In this document: piece by piece, positions 1 through 8,544 of the stretch
Numbering within the stretch: the stretch's first letter is position 1
Layout: every line of letters begins with the position of its first letter
From: Paraburkholderia sp.
GTDB taxonomy: Bacteria; Pseudomonadota; Gammaproteobacteria; Burkholderiales; Burkholderiaceae
Reading direction: 5' to 3'
Assembly (NCBI RefSeq): GCF_028283785.1
Contig: NZ_JAPWKB010000018.1
Location: forward strand, 248,001 to 312,000
DNA length: 64,000 nt
Program-made: the position numbers and the translations under genes
Notes under the pieces: model-generated
What the model saw: only the letters and a program-made list of their open reading frames with translations
What the model was told of the DNA's origin: nothing
Database searches by the model: none

Positions 1-1754
1 ACTTTTTCGCCCCAGGTATCGGTCGCGGTGCCGATATCGAAAAACGCGGCCGCGCCCCAATCGTGGTTGAACCAGTGCTGATACTCGCCGCTGCCGGTCA
101 GCAGATATTTGGTGGGCAGAATCGAGCCGTCGACGTTGTTACCGATGCTCTGGAAGCCATAGCCGCGCACCGAATTCGACCCGCCCGCGCGAAACAGCAG
201 CGACGCCGGCACGCCGCTCGACGGCCCGCTCGTGAACACGCCGCCCATTTCCGCACGAAACACGATGATGTCGGCCTTGCCGATCGGGACGTACTGCTGG
301 CCGCGCGCGTAACCGCGCACGAAGCTCTGGTCGGTCAGCATATGCTTGACCGCGAAGCCCGCCTCGACGTGAATCAGGTTGCCCGAACGCGGGAACAACG
401 GGTCGTCGGTATTGCGGCGGGTCCATGACCACGCGGGCACCAGCGCGCGGCTCGTGGTCGGCGCGATGGCGTTCTGGTCCAGCCGGTCCTGGTAGTAGAG
501 GATCGAATACGAGTAATCGATGTACTGCGAGGTGCGGGTTCGCTGCACGCCCGCACGAATACTGTAGATGCGGGTGTCGGACACATCCGTGGTCGTATAG
601 GAACCCAACACACTGTTGGTCCAGCCACGCGCGCCCGGCGGCATTGCCAGCTGGATCTGACCGTACTGCTGGACTTCGTCGATGCGTCCTTCGATCGAGA
701 AAGGCCACGCTTTGCCGAAGGTGTCGAGGTACGAATACGCGCCCTGCACCTGCGGACCGTTATCGGTCGAATAACCGATACCGCCGCGCACGCTGTTATA
801 CGGATATTCGCTGACCTTCACGTGAACCGGCGTTTCGGCGGGTTTGGCCGTGTCGTTGTCTACGTCGATCGCGACGCTCGCGTAGTACGGCGTGTTCTGC
901 AACTGCCGCTGAAGCTCGGTCACGCGCTGCACGTCGTACACATCGCCAACCGCAATCGGGTTCACGTTCGTGACGATGTGCTCCGGATAACGCCGCGTGC
1001 CGGACACGTCCAGCGGCCCCATCGTGAAGGTCGGACCGCTGTCGAACGACACGGTGAGCTTTGCGTCGTGCGTGCGCGGATCGATCCGCGCGACCGAGCG
1101 CGCGATTTTCGCGCCCAGATAACGCTTCGACTGCAAGGCCTTCAGCGCGTCGTTCTTCGCGTCGTTCCAGCCTGCCTGCGAAAACGGGTCGCCTTCGTGC
1201 AGCGAAAACGCAAAGCGCGTGGCGTTTTCCTGCTCCGGCGCTTCGGTCAGGATCGGCCCGCGAAACGACAGCGAGATCGACGAAATGGTGGTGAGCGGCC
1301 CGGGATCGACGCTGACCGTCACGTGCTTGCGACCGTCGACGGTTCGCACGTCGGTGCGCACGACCGGCGTGAAATAACCGCTGGTGGAAGCGAGATCGCG
1401 CACCTGTTGCGGCGTCGCGGTGACGAGAAATTCGAACTGGTCTTCGCTGATGTCGTCGCGCTTTGCGAAGCGGGAAATATCCAGGTGCGCTTCGAGCAGT
1501 TTGCGCAGATCGCGCGGCGTGGCCTCGATGTCGACGGTGTACGCCGCATGATGGCGCGAGAACCACGCGGCCTGCGCCTCGCGCGACGCAAACGGCGCGG
1601 TGAAGCCCAGCATCACGACCGCGCACGCGACGCACCCGCGCAGCGTCAGCGGCAGGAACGAGATCAACGCGGCCAGATGCGTGCGCCCGAAGGATCGCGC
1701 CGCTGCCGCCTGCCTGCTCCGCCCGTGCGGCGTTCTGATCGCACACCCCGTCAA
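1..1754 (-). CDS. tamA: TamA-like Omp85 outer membrane protein (C-terminus beyond window)
   Basis: Member of the Omp85 family; TamA sits in the outer membrane and works with the inner-membrane protein TamB to insert outer-membrane and autotransporter proteins. About 584 residues are visible and the reading frame runs off the left edge, so the last part of the beta barrel is missing. A hydrophobic signal-like segment lies at residues 26-62, followed by POTRA-type repeats to about residue 260 and a barrel rich in alternating aromatic residues, including the Omp85 motif GGSNSVRGYGF. I chose TTG at 1754 because GGAGG (1761-1765) stands 6 bases before it. In-frame TTG at 1781 and ATG at 1847 have no such site and would give an Arg-rich leader. 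The neighbour to the left is expected to be tamB, but it is not visible. The family is secure; TamA rather than another Omp85 member is inferred. Confidence 0.85.
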   Translation of the reverse strand, partial: MTGCAIRTPHGRSRQAAAARSFGRTHLAALISFLPLTLRGCVACAVVMLGFTAPFASREAQAAWFSRHHAAYTVDIEATPRDLRKLLEAHLDISRFAKRDDISEDQFEFLVTATPQQVRDLASTSGYFTPVVRTDVRTVDGRKHVTVSVDPGPLTTISSISLSFRGPILTEAPEQENATRFAFSLHEGDPFSQAGWNDAKNDALKALQSKRYLGAKIARSVARIDPRTHDAKLTVSFDSGPTFTMGPLDVSGTRRYPEHIVTNVNPIAVGDVYDVQRVTELQRQLQNTPYYASVAIDVDNDTAKPAETPVHVKVSEYPYNSVRGGIGYSTDNGPQVQGAYSYLDTFGKAWPFSIEGRIDEVQQYGQIQLAMPPGARGWTNSVLGSYTTTDVSDTRIYSIRAGVQRTRTSQYIDYSYSILYYQDRLDQNAIAPTTSRALVPAWSWTRRNTDDPLFPRSGNLIHVEAGFAVKHMLTDQSFVRGYARGQQYVPIGKADIIVFRAEMGGVFTSGPSSGVPASLLFRAGGSNSVRGYGFQSIGNNVDGSILPTKYLLTGSGEYQHWFNHDWGAAAFFDIGTATDTWGEK

Positions 1755-2298
1755 ACAGGACCTCCAGCCGTTGTCAGTCAATCTGTTGAAAAATCGTCGT
1801 GCCGTAGAGCGAAACCGCGCGCGACAAGGACCGCCGGAGACCGTCATGCAACGCCATGGACGCTGTGACCGCCACGCACCGAAGCACGCTATTTGAACAC
1901 AAGGGCACGGCCCGACGCGATCTTGAAAAAAGACCGGACAGCCCTGCAAACACTGGATTGTGGCGTATTGATCTGGATATTGGCGGCTGCGTGCGCGGGA
2001 TCGAGAACCGCCGATGCAAGCTTGCCACAGACCGCGACTAAAATGGGGCGCAAATCCGGCGCAATCCGTTCAAACGCCCATCCGGCGCGGCGCGCGGCCG
2101 TTTTCGACGAGCCGGCCGCGCATCGGCAGCCCGGCTTGGACGCGACACGCGCCGCATCGTTCCAGCACTTTTATCGAAGAATTGTCGGCCGGATTGGGTT
2201 CGCGCCGACGCTTGCGGTAAAATTACGCCCGACCACGGTTCCTGTCTCAAAAGATTTTAAAGAGACGGTAGCCCTCTCTCTCAATTGGACGTCGAGCC
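1755..2298. other. Intergenic region between tamA and the DUF3460 gene
   Basis: About 540 bases separate two divergent genes. Open frames cross it, but they are simply upstream extensions of the scpA frame with no family resemblance, so I call no gene. A possible plus-strand promoter for the DUF3460-scpA pair is TTGGGT (2194-2199), 18 bases, TAAAAT (2218-2223). A short hairpin, GTCTC with GAGAC, lies at 2253-2275 in the leader. Nothing else is recognisable. Confidence 0.4.
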
Positions 2299-2484
2299 AT
2301 GTATCAGTCGGACATCACCCAGTTTCTGAATCAGCTGAAAGAGCAAAAGCCCTCGCTGGAAGCCGAGCAGCGTCGCGGCCGTTCGTTGCTGTGGGACAAG
2401 CAGCCGGTCGATCTCGACGAGCGTGCCGAGCAGAAGGCTTCGCGCGTTCAGCAGACGCCTTACGTCTACTACCAGAACTTCTAA
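2299..2484 (+). CDS. DUF3460 family small protein
   Basis: A 61-residue protein starting MYQSDITQFLNQ and ending VYYQNF. It matches what I know of the DUF3460 family, short proteins of Burkholderiales with no assigned function. It is hydrophilic, has no signal peptide or membrane segment, and carries many charged residues with a central LLWDKQP motif. The gene ends 2 bases before the GTG start of scpA, so the two are almost certainly co-transcribed and translationally coupled. That hints at a link with chromosome condensation, but only from position. The family call is from recognition of the sequence; no function should be inferred beyond that. Confidence 0.85.
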   Translation: MYQSDITQFLNQLKEQKPSLEAEQRRGRSLLWDKQPVDLDERAEQKASRVQQTPYVYYQNF

Positions 2485-2486
2485 AC

Positions 2487-3374
2487 GTGTCCGCCGCCGA
2501 CGAGGCGCGCCACAAGGCCAACCAGCACGGTCCGGTTCAGCCGGACGCTGCGCTGGCCGCGCCCGCTACCGACTCGACGCCCAATGTCATCGACGGCATT
2601 GCGTTCGCGCGCCTGTACGGCGAGCCGCTCTTCAAGCTTCCGCACGACCTCTACATTCCGCCCGACGCGCTCGAAGTGTTTCTCGAGACCTTCGAAGGGC
2701 CGCTGGATCTGTTGCTGTACCTGATCCGCAAGCAGAACTTCAACGTGCTCGACATCCCGATGGCGGATGTCACCGTGCAATATCTCGGTTACGTCGAGCA
2801 GTTGCGCGAGACCAATCTCGAACTCGCATCCGAATATCTGTTGATGGCGGCGATGCTGATCGAAATCAAGTCGCGGATGCTGCTGCCGGTCAAGAAAGCC
2901 GACACCGGCGATGAAGCCGAAGATCCGCGTGCGGAACTGGTGCGCCGTCTGCTCGAATACGAGCAGATGAAGCTGGCCGCACAGCGCATCGACCAGATTC
3001 CGCAACTGGGCCGCGACTTCCTGCGCGCCGACGTCTATATCGAGCAAAGCAGCACGCCGCGCTTTCCCGACGTGAACAGCGACGACCTGCGCGCCGCGTG
3101 GGCCGACGTGATCAAGCGGGCGAAACTGGTCCAGCATCACAAGATCTCGCGCGAGGAACTGTCGGTGCGCGAGCATATGAGCGTGATCCTGCGGCGACTG
3201 CAGTCGTCGCGCTTCATGGAATTCACCGAACTGTTCGACGTCACCCGCGGCGTGCCGGTGGTGGTGGTCAACTTCATCGCAATGCTGGAGTTGTCGCGTG
3301 AATCGCTGGTCGAAATTACCCAGGCCGAACCGTTCGCCCCGATCTACGTGCGCCTCGCCTACCTGCCGGCCTGA
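2487..3374 (+). CDS. scpA: Segregation and condensation protein A
   Basis: ScpA is the kleisin subunit that bridges SMC heads and binds ScpB in bacterial condensin, acting on the nucleoid. The 295-residue product has the N-terminal family signature FEGPLDLLL at residues 69-77, a following helical SMC-binding region, an acidic linker and a C-terminal winged-helix region ending in VRLAYLPA. The start is GTG at 2487, just after the DUF3460 stop; the same frame stays open for about 590 bases upstream, but those residues look like random translation. The N-terminal 50 residues are Ala/Pro rich and probably disordered. No scpB is visible nearby. panC follows after 195 bases with a separate leader, including a TACAAT -10-like hexamer at 3501. 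Confidence 0.93.
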   Translation: MSAADEARHKANQHGPVQPDAALAAPATDSTPNVIDGIAFARLYGEPLFKLPHDLYIPPDALEVFLETFEGPLDLLLYLIRKQNFNVLDIPMADVTVQYLGYVEQLRETNLELASEYLLMAAMLIEIKSRMLLPVKKADTGDEAEDPRAELVRRLLEYEQMKLAAQRIDQIPQLGRDFLRADVYIEQSSTPRFPDVNSDDLRAAWADVIKRAKLVQHHKISREELSVREHMSVILRRLQSSRFMEFTELFDVTRGVPVVVVNFIAMLELSRESLVEITQAEPFAPIYVRLAYLPA

Positions 3375-3569
3375 GTTTTCCGGCCGGCGTCATGGCCGTC
3401 ACCACGGCCGCGGCACGGCATCTGCTGATCCATTTCGGTGCAGAGTCGGGACATCCCCCTACGCACGCCTCTTTCCGGTGCGACAGTGCCGCAAATCCAC
3501 TACAATCCCGCGCTCAAACCCGGGTAGCCGGAAGAGGCGCGTGACGCGCGAGGAAAACACCGTCCGATT

Positions 3570-4403
3570 ATGAAAGTCATCAGCTCGATCCACGAATTGC
3601 GCGACCAGTTGCGCGGCCAGAATCGCACCGCCTTCGTCCCGACGATGGGCAATCTGCACGAAGGCCATCTGTCGTTGATGCGCCTCGCGCGCCAGCACGG
3701 CGACCCGGTGGTCGCGAGCATTTTCGTCAACCGTCTGCAATTCGGGCCGAACGAAGATTTCGACAAATACCCGCGCACGCTCGAAGCCGACATCGACAAG
3801 CTGCAAAAGGAAGGCGTCTACGTGCTGTTCGCGCCGACCGAGCGCGATCTGTATCCGGAACCGCAGGAATATCGCGTGCATCCGCCGCACGACCTGGGCG
3901 ACATTCTGGAAGGCGAATTCCGTCCCGGCTTCTTCCAGGGCGTCTGCACGGTCGTGATGAAGCTGATGTCGTGCGTGCAGCCGCGCGTCGCGGTGTTCGG
4001 CAAGAAGGATTATCAGCAGCTGATGATCGTGCGTCAGATGTGCAACCAGTTCGCGCTGCCCACCGACATCATCGCCGCCGAAACCGTGCGCGACGCGGAC
4101 GGCCTCGCGCTCAGTTCGCGCAACCGTTATCTGCAGACCGCCGAACGCGCCGAAGCGCCGCAACTGGCCGCCGCGCTGAACCGCGTGCGCGACGCGGCGC
4201 TGGCGGGCGAGCGGGACTTCGCGAAGCTCGAACGCACGGCAATGGCGGAACTCGCCGCGCGCGGCTGGCAACCGGACTACATCGCGGTGCGCAAGCGCTC
4301 GAACCTGCTGCCGCCGGGCGCGCAGGACGCCGAAGCGCCGCTGGTGGTGCTGGCTGCGGCGAAGATCGGCGCGACGCGACTGATCGACAACCTCGAAATC
4401 TGA
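3570..4403 (+). CDS. panC: Pantothenate synthetase (pantoate-beta-alanine ligase)
   Basis: PanC joins pantoate and beta-alanine with ATP to make pantothenate, the precursor of coenzyme A, in the cytoplasm. The 277-residue protein has the usual length. It shows the nucleotidyltransferase HIGH-like motif in PTMGNLHEGHLSL (His30 to His33), the substrate-binding stretch around FFQGVCTVVMKL, the GKKDYQQL segment and the late SSRNRYL loop. The gene precedes panD, which makes beta-alanine, with a 60-base gap, so the two enzymes of this branch lie together. No panB is visible here. There is no sign of truncation. Confidence 0.96.
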   Translation: MKVISSIHELRDQLRGQNRTAFVPTMGNLHEGHLSLMRLARQHGDPVVASIFVNRLQFGPNEDFDKYPRTLEADIDKLQKEGVYVLFAPTERDLYPEPQEYRVHPPHDLGDILEGEFRPGFFQGVCTVVMKLMSCVQPRVAVFGKKDYQQLMIVRQMCNQFALPTDIIAAETVRDADGLALSSRNRYLQTAERAEAPQLAAALNRVRDAALAGERDFAKLERTAMAELAARGWQPDYIAVRKRSNLLPPGAQDAEAPLVVLAAAKIGATRLIDNLEI

Positions 4404-4463
4404 CGCAGCCGGAAGTTCCGAACGCCGTCATCCAAGCAGTCACGCAACATCACGGAAATTGCC

Positions 4464-4850
4464 ATGCAACGTCACATGCTGAAGTCGAAGATTCACCGCG
4501 TCGCCGTTACGCATTGCGAGCTGCACTACGAAGGCTCGTGCGCGATCGACGAAGACCTGCTCGAAGCAGCGAATATCGTCGAAAACGAGCGGATCGACAT
4601 CTGGAACATCAATAACGGCGAGCGCTTCACGACCTACGCGATCAAGGGCGAGCGCGGCAGCGGGATGATTTCGCTGAATGGATCTGCGGCACGGCGTGCG
4701 CAGCTCGGCGATCTGGTGATCATCGCCGCTTTCGCGGCCGTCGATGACGCCGAACTGAAGGCGGGCTGGAAGCCGGATCTGGTGTTCGTTGACGACAACA
4801 ACCGGATCAAGGGCAGCCGCGATCACGTGCCGACCCAAAGCTGGACCTGA
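4464..4850 (+). CDS. panD: Aspartate 1-decarboxylase
   Basis: PanD decarboxylates L-aspartate to beta-alanine for pantothenate synthesis. It is made as an inactive pro-enzyme that cleaves itself between Gly24 and Ser25 to form a pyruvoyl group; the sequence YEGSC places exactly those residues here. The product has 128 residues, normal for the family, with Lys9 (in MLKSKIHR) in the expected active-site position and the conserved NGSAAR segment. It follows panC on the same strand and probably shares its transcript. A GC-rich hairpin lies just downstream, before the convergent ParA gene. Confidence 0.96.
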   Translation: MQRHMLKSKIHRVAVTHCELHYEGSCAIDEDLLEAANIVENERIDIWNINNGERFTTYAIKGERGSGMISLNGSAARRAQLGDLVIIAAFAAVDDAELKAGWKPDLVFVDDNNRIKGSRDHVPTQSWT

Positions 4851-4891
4851 TTGCCCAAGGCGTGAGCGCGACCGCCTGACAACCCTCTCGC

Positions 4892-4911
4892 GGCGGGCCG
4901 ACCGGCCCGCC
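4892..4911. terminator. GC-rich hairpin between convergent panD and ParA genes
   Basis: An 8-base perfect stem, GGCGGGCC paired with GGCCCGCC around a 4-base loop, lies 40 bases after panD and 2 bases from the stop codon of the opposite gene. There is no T tract on either side, so it is at best a weak or Rho-assisted bidirectional terminator. Confidence 0.3.
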
Positions 4912-4913
4912 CG

Positions 4914-5543
4914 TCATGCCTTCGCGTCAACCCAATCGACGATCGGCTGCCACTGTTCCAGATCTTTATCGACGCGGCTTTTCGCGACATCCCACAGCGT
5001 CAGGCCGTGCGCGGCAAGCTGCACATAGTTCTGCGTGTCGCGCAGAAAGCCGAGCACCGGCAGGTTCAGACCTTCGACGAAGCGGTGCAACTGTTCCGCC
5101 GAGCGCGTGCGCGCATCGACCCGCATCCCCACCACCCCGACCTGAATCGCGCCCTTGCGGACCGCCTTCTCTTTGGCGAGACGTTCGAGAAATTCCTGCG
5201 TGGCCAGAATATCGAACATCGACGGCTGAAGCGGCACGATCACCTTGTCGGCCAAACCCAGCGCGAGATTGAGCCGGTTGCCGTGCAGGCCCGCGGGCGT
5301 GTCGATGACCGCGCGCTCCAGGCCTTTGGGCGGCTTCGCGGGCGAGTCGGGATCGACCGCCCACGCTTCGATCTTCGGCAAGGTGTCGGGACGCAATTCG
5401 AGCCACGCCCGAGCCGACTGCTGCCGGTCGAGGTCCGCCAGCGCGACCCACTCCCCGGCAGCCGCAAAATATCCGGCCAGATTGGTCGACAGCGTGCTTT
5501 TTCCCACGCCGCCTTTAGGATTCGCTACTACGATCACCGTCAT
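4914..5543 (-). CDS. ParA/MinD-type P-loop ATPase
   Basis: A 209-residue ATPase of the ParA family. The deviant Walker A motif KGGVGKST spans residues 10-17, followed by DLDRQQSARAW as the switch region and VIDTPAGLHGN as the Walker B-like strand. It is shorter than chromosomal ParA, lacks an N-terminal DNA-binding extension, and has no parB or parS partner beside it. That resembles the small orphan ParA-like proteins that position cargo such as chemoreceptor clusters or polar complexes, but no cargo gene is visible, so its role is open. A GGGAG ribosome site precedes the ATG. The gene is convergent with panD and divergent from the thioesterase gene. Confidence 0.85.
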   Translation of the reverse strand: MTVIVVANPKGGVGKSTLSTNLAGYFAAAGEWVALADLDRQQSARAWLELRPDTLPKIEAWAVDPDSPAKPPKGLERAVIDTPAGLHGNRLNLALGLADKVIVPLQPSMFDILATQEFLERLAKEKAVRKGAIQVGVVGMRVDARTRSAEQLHRFVEGLNLPVLGFLRDTQNYVQLAAHGLTLWDVAKSRVDKDLEQWQPIVDWVDAKA

Positions 5544-5765
5544 GAATTCTCCCGGAAAGAAGGCTGGTCCGGCCAGCCGGTTTGCCGCTTGATGCGATCT
5601 GCGATTGCGCCGGCGAGCGTCTGCGTTGCTCGGCGCTCACCGGTTGCAGCCGTTGATAATATCGGCAAATGCAACCGGGCCGAAGTCCGGCGACCGTTTC
5701 CTAAGGGAATTCGCCACTGCACCCGTACCGGCTTTTTCGCTTTTTCTCTCACAGGACGACTCACC

Positions 5766-6185
5766 ATGAGCACATTGCGCCCGGAATTCACGATCGATGC
5801 GTTGCACGAACGTCAGAGCGGCAAACTGCCGGATCTGCTGGGGTTTCGCGTGACCGCGCTCGAACACGGCATGCTGTCGGCGGAGCTGACGGTGCGCAGC
5901 GAATTGCTCGCGCCGAACGGCTTTCTGCATGCCGCGACCGTGATCGGACTCGCGGATACCGCATGCGGCTACGGATGCTTCGCACACCTGCCGGAGACCG
6001 CCCGCAATTTCACGACGGTCGAACTCAAGAGCAACTTCCTCGGCACCGCGCGCGACGGCGTGATCCGCGCCGTTGCAAAAGCCGCGCATCTGGGGCGCAC
6101 AACGCAAGTGTGGGACGCCACCGTCAGCGACGAAAACGGCAAGGCGATCGCGCTATTCCGCTGCACGCAGATGGTGTTGTACTGA
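5766..6185 (+). CDS. PaaI-family hotdog thioesterase
   Basis: A 139-residue single hotdog-fold protein. The segment NGFLHAATVIGLADTACGYG (residues 51-70) corresponds to the central helix and catalytic region of PaaI/YbgC-type acyl-CoA thioesterases, and LKSNFLGTARDGVIRAVA to the following strands. Such enzymes hydrolyse acyl- or aryl-CoA thioesters in the cytoplasm; the substrate cannot be read from sequence. The ATG at 5766 was chosen over the much longer open frame because residues upstream look non-coding. The gene stands alone between the divergent ParA gene and the convergent cobQ. Confidence 0.85.
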   Translation: MSTLRPEFTIDALHERQSGKLPDLLGFRVTALEHGMLSAELTVRSELLAPNGFLHAATVIGLADTACGYGCFAHLPETARNFTTVELKSNFLGTARDGVIRAVAKAAHLGRTTQVWDATVSDENGKAIALFRCTQMVLY

Positions 6186-6228
6186 CACTGACCGCAAGCC
6201 ACCGGCCCCGGACCCACCGCTGCCAGCG

Positions 6229-7842
6229 TCAGCGGATCGTCGCGAAAAGCCGGGCTAGATCGACGTGTTCGGCGAGCGTGTCGGCCAGCCGGTCGAGCGA
6301 GGCTTCGCGCATGGCCGGGTAATCGATCGCGTCGGCGTCCGCGAGACCGGACCACGCGAGCAGCGCCGAACATGCGGCGGGCGTGTCGAACAGGCCGTGC
6401 ACGTAGGTGGCGAGAATCTGTCCGTCGGCGGACAACGCGCCGTCGGGGCGCGTGTGTTGCGCTGCAGCTGCGTTCACGCGGTCCGCGCCGTCGTCGTTCT
6501 CGCCGTTCTTGCCTTCCGCATTGCCGTTGCCGTCGCCGAGCTGTTCGGCCAATCGCAACGCGGGCGCATCGAGCGCCGGGCCACCGGTTTCGCCCATATG
6601 AATCTCGTAGCCGATCACCTGCGGCGCGCCCGGCAACGCCAGCGTACCGCTGACGTTTTTCAGCGTCTTGTCGCGCGTGAGCGTGGTCGCATAGTCGAGC
6701 CAGCCGAGACCCGCGACACTGCCCGGCGCGCCTTCGACGCCGTGCGGGTCGGCCACTTCGCGGCCCAGCATCTGCATGCCGCCGCAAATTCCGATCACCT
6801 TGCCGCCATATCGCAAATGCCGCTGCAACACCGCGTCCCAGCCTTGTGCGCGCAGAAATGCGAGGTCGCCCTGCACGTTCTTCGATCCCGGCAGAATGAT
6901 CAGATCCGCCGGCGGCGGCGTCGTGCCACTGCGCACGTACTCGAAATCGACCTGCGGATGCGCGCGCAACGGATCGAAATCCGTATGGTTGCTGATGTGC
7001 GGCAGCGCGGGCACGACCACCCGCAAGCGCGGCTTGCCGCCCGCGTCCGCCGCGCGTAACTCGCGCGGCAACATGTCTTCGGCGTCGAGCGTGAGACCGT
7101 GCAGATATGGCACGACACCGAGCACCGGTTTGCCGGTCTTCGCTTCCAGCCAGTCGAGCCCCGGCTTCAGCAGGCTCACGTCGCCGCGAAACCGGTTGAT
7201 GATGAAACCCACCACGCGCGCCTGCTCGGTTTCCGACAGACAGGCGAGCGTGCCCGTCAGATGCGCGAACACGCCGCCACGGTCGATATCCGCGACCAGC
7301 ACGACCGGGCAGTCCACCGCTTCCGCGAAGCCCATATTGGCGATGTCGCGATCGCGCAGATTGATTTCGGCCGGGCTGCCCGCGCCTTCGACGAAGATCG
7401 CGTCGTAGTTCGACTGCAAGCGCGCATACGACGCCAGCACCGCTTCGAACGCGACCGGTTTGTAGTCGTGATACGCGCGTGCATCGAGATTCATGCGGGC
7501 GCGGCCGTGGATGATGACCTGCGCGCCACGGTCGCTGGTCGGCTTAAGCAGCACCGGGTTCAGATCCGTATGCGCCGCGATGCCCGCAGCGATCGCCTGC
7601 AACGCCTGTGCACGGCCAATTTCTCCGCCATCGACCGTGACCGCGCTGTTCAGCGCCATGTTCTGCGGCTTGAACGGCGCGACCTTCACCCCCGCGCGCC
7701 GCACGAGACGGCACAGGCCCGCGACCAGCGTGCTCTTGCCGGCGTCGGACGTGGTGCCCTGGATCATCAGCGTGCCGCGCAGCGGGTGCGCTGCCGACGT
7801 GACGTCGGGCGAAACGGACAGAGACTCGAAGGAAGTGGTCAC
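6229..7842 (-). CDS. cobQ: Cobyric acid synthase
   Basis: CobQ (CbiP) amidates four carboxylates of adenosylcobyrinic acid a,c-diamide using glutamine and ATP. The 537-residue protein has an N-terminal dethiobiotin-synthetase-like ATP domain with IQGTTSDAGKST at residues 28-38, and a C-terminal class I glutaminase domain with the nucleophile Cys near residue 352 (VIGICGGMQMLG) and a His near 482 (YVHGLFDT). Translation appears to start at GTG. A low-complexity Asn/Gly/Asp stretch at about residues 434-467 looks like a local insertion in the glutaminase domain. The gene is divergent from cobU across 129 bases. In a window without ring-forming genes, its substrate must come from elsewhere in the genome or from imported intermediates. 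Confidence 0.94.
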   Translation of the reverse strand: MTTSFESLSVSPDVTSAAHPLRGTLMIQGTTSDAGKSTLVAGLCRLVRRAGVKVAPFKPQNMALNSAVTVDGGEIGRAQALQAIAAGIAAHTDLNPVLLKPTSDRGAQVIIHGRARMNLDARAYHDYKPVAFEAVLASYARLQSNYDAIFVEGAGSPAEINLRDRDIANMGFAEAVDCPVVLVADIDRGGVFAHLTGTLACLSETEQARVVGFIINRFRGDVSLLKPGLDWLEAKTGKPVLGVVPYLHGLTLDAEDMLPRELRAADAGGKPRLRVVVPALPHISNHTDFDPLRAHPQVDFEYVRSGTTPPPADLIILPGSKNVQGDLAFLRAQGWDAVLQRHLRYGGKVIGICGGMQMLGREVADPHGVEGAPGSVAGLGWLDYATTLTRDKTLKNVSGTLALPGAPQVIGYEIHMGETGGPALDAPALRLAEQLGDGNGNAEGKNGENDDGADRVNAAAAQHTRPDGALSADGQILATYVHGLFDTPAACSALLAWSGLADADAIDYPAMREASLDRLADTLAEHVDLARLFATIR

Positions 7843-7971
7843 GTGATGGCAAAAGTATCGGATTCGGATGCACGCATTATCCCATCGCGAACCCGATAAA
7901 TTGTCCGCCTATGACTTCTGGACAAGGCCGTGTTCGCGCAATCCGCGCCGACGCGCCGGTACAATCGCACG

Positions 7972-8544
7972 ATGATTTCACGCGACCTCACCTTCGTCCT
8001 CGGCGGCGCCCGCTCGGGCAAAAGCGCGCATGCCGAACAGCTTGCGAGCGACAGCGCGCGCCCTGTCACGTACATCGCGACCGCTCGCGTCTCGAACGAC
8101 GACGAGTTCGCCGCGCGCATCGCGCATCATCGCGCGCGCCGTCCGGATCACTGGGCGCTGAGCGAAGCGCCGCTCGACCTGGCCGGCGCCGTCCGCGCGG
8201 CCGACGCACCCGGCCAATGCATCCTGATCGACTGCCTGACGCTATGGCTCGCGAACCTGCTGTGTCCCCCTGACGACGCACCGTTCGAGGGCAATCACCT
8301 GACGTATTTCGCCGCGTTCGAAGCCGCGCTGAACGACGCGCGCGGCAAGATCGTCGTGGTCAGCAACGAGATCGGTCTGGGCGTCGTGCCGCTCGGCGCG
8401 GCCACTCGTCTGTATGTCGACGAACTCGGCCGTTTGAACCAGCGCGTGGCCGCCATGTGCACGCACGTGACGATGATGGTTGCGGGCTTGCCGCTGGTGT
8501 TGAAGCCGTCCGCGCCATCCACTTCGCAGGCGGGCCGTCCATGA
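7972..8544 (+). CDS. cobU: Adenosylcobinamide kinase / adenosylcobinamide-phosphate guanylyltransferase
   Basis: CobU (CobP) phosphorylates adenosylcobinamide and then transfers GMP to give adenosylcobinamide-GDP, the substrate of CobS. The 190-residue product begins MISRDLTFVLGGARSGKS, with the P-loop GGARSGKS at residues 11-18; HHRARRPDHW carries the His expected for the guanylylated intermediate, and SNEIGLGVVP is the conserved later loop. The ATG at 7972 is preferred to the in-frame ATG at 7930 because it puts the P-loop at the usual distance from the N-terminus. The stop codon overlaps the next start in an ATGA arrangement, so translation is coupled to cbiB. Confidence 0.95.
   Translation: MISRDLTFVLGGARSGKSAHAEQLASDSARPVTYIATARVSNDDEFAARIAHHRARRPDHWALSEAPLDLAGAVRAADAPGQCILIDCLTLWLANLLCPPDDAPFEGNHLTYFAAFEAALNDARGKIVVVSNEIGLGVVPLGAATRLYVDELGRLNQRVAAMCTHVTMMVAGLPLVLKPSAPSTSQAGRP

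Noticed and set aside
2022..2044. Promoter made of TTGCCA and TAAAAT upstream of the DUF3460 gene
   Set aside because: The spacing is only 11 bases, too short for a sigma-70 promoter, and it lies 250 bases upstream of the gene.
7843..7971. A second cobalamin riboswitch in the cobQ/cobU divergent gap
   Set aside because: The 129-base gap is too short for the full element plus two promoters, and none of the conserved blocks (GCCACTG, CAACGGTAAG) occurs there.
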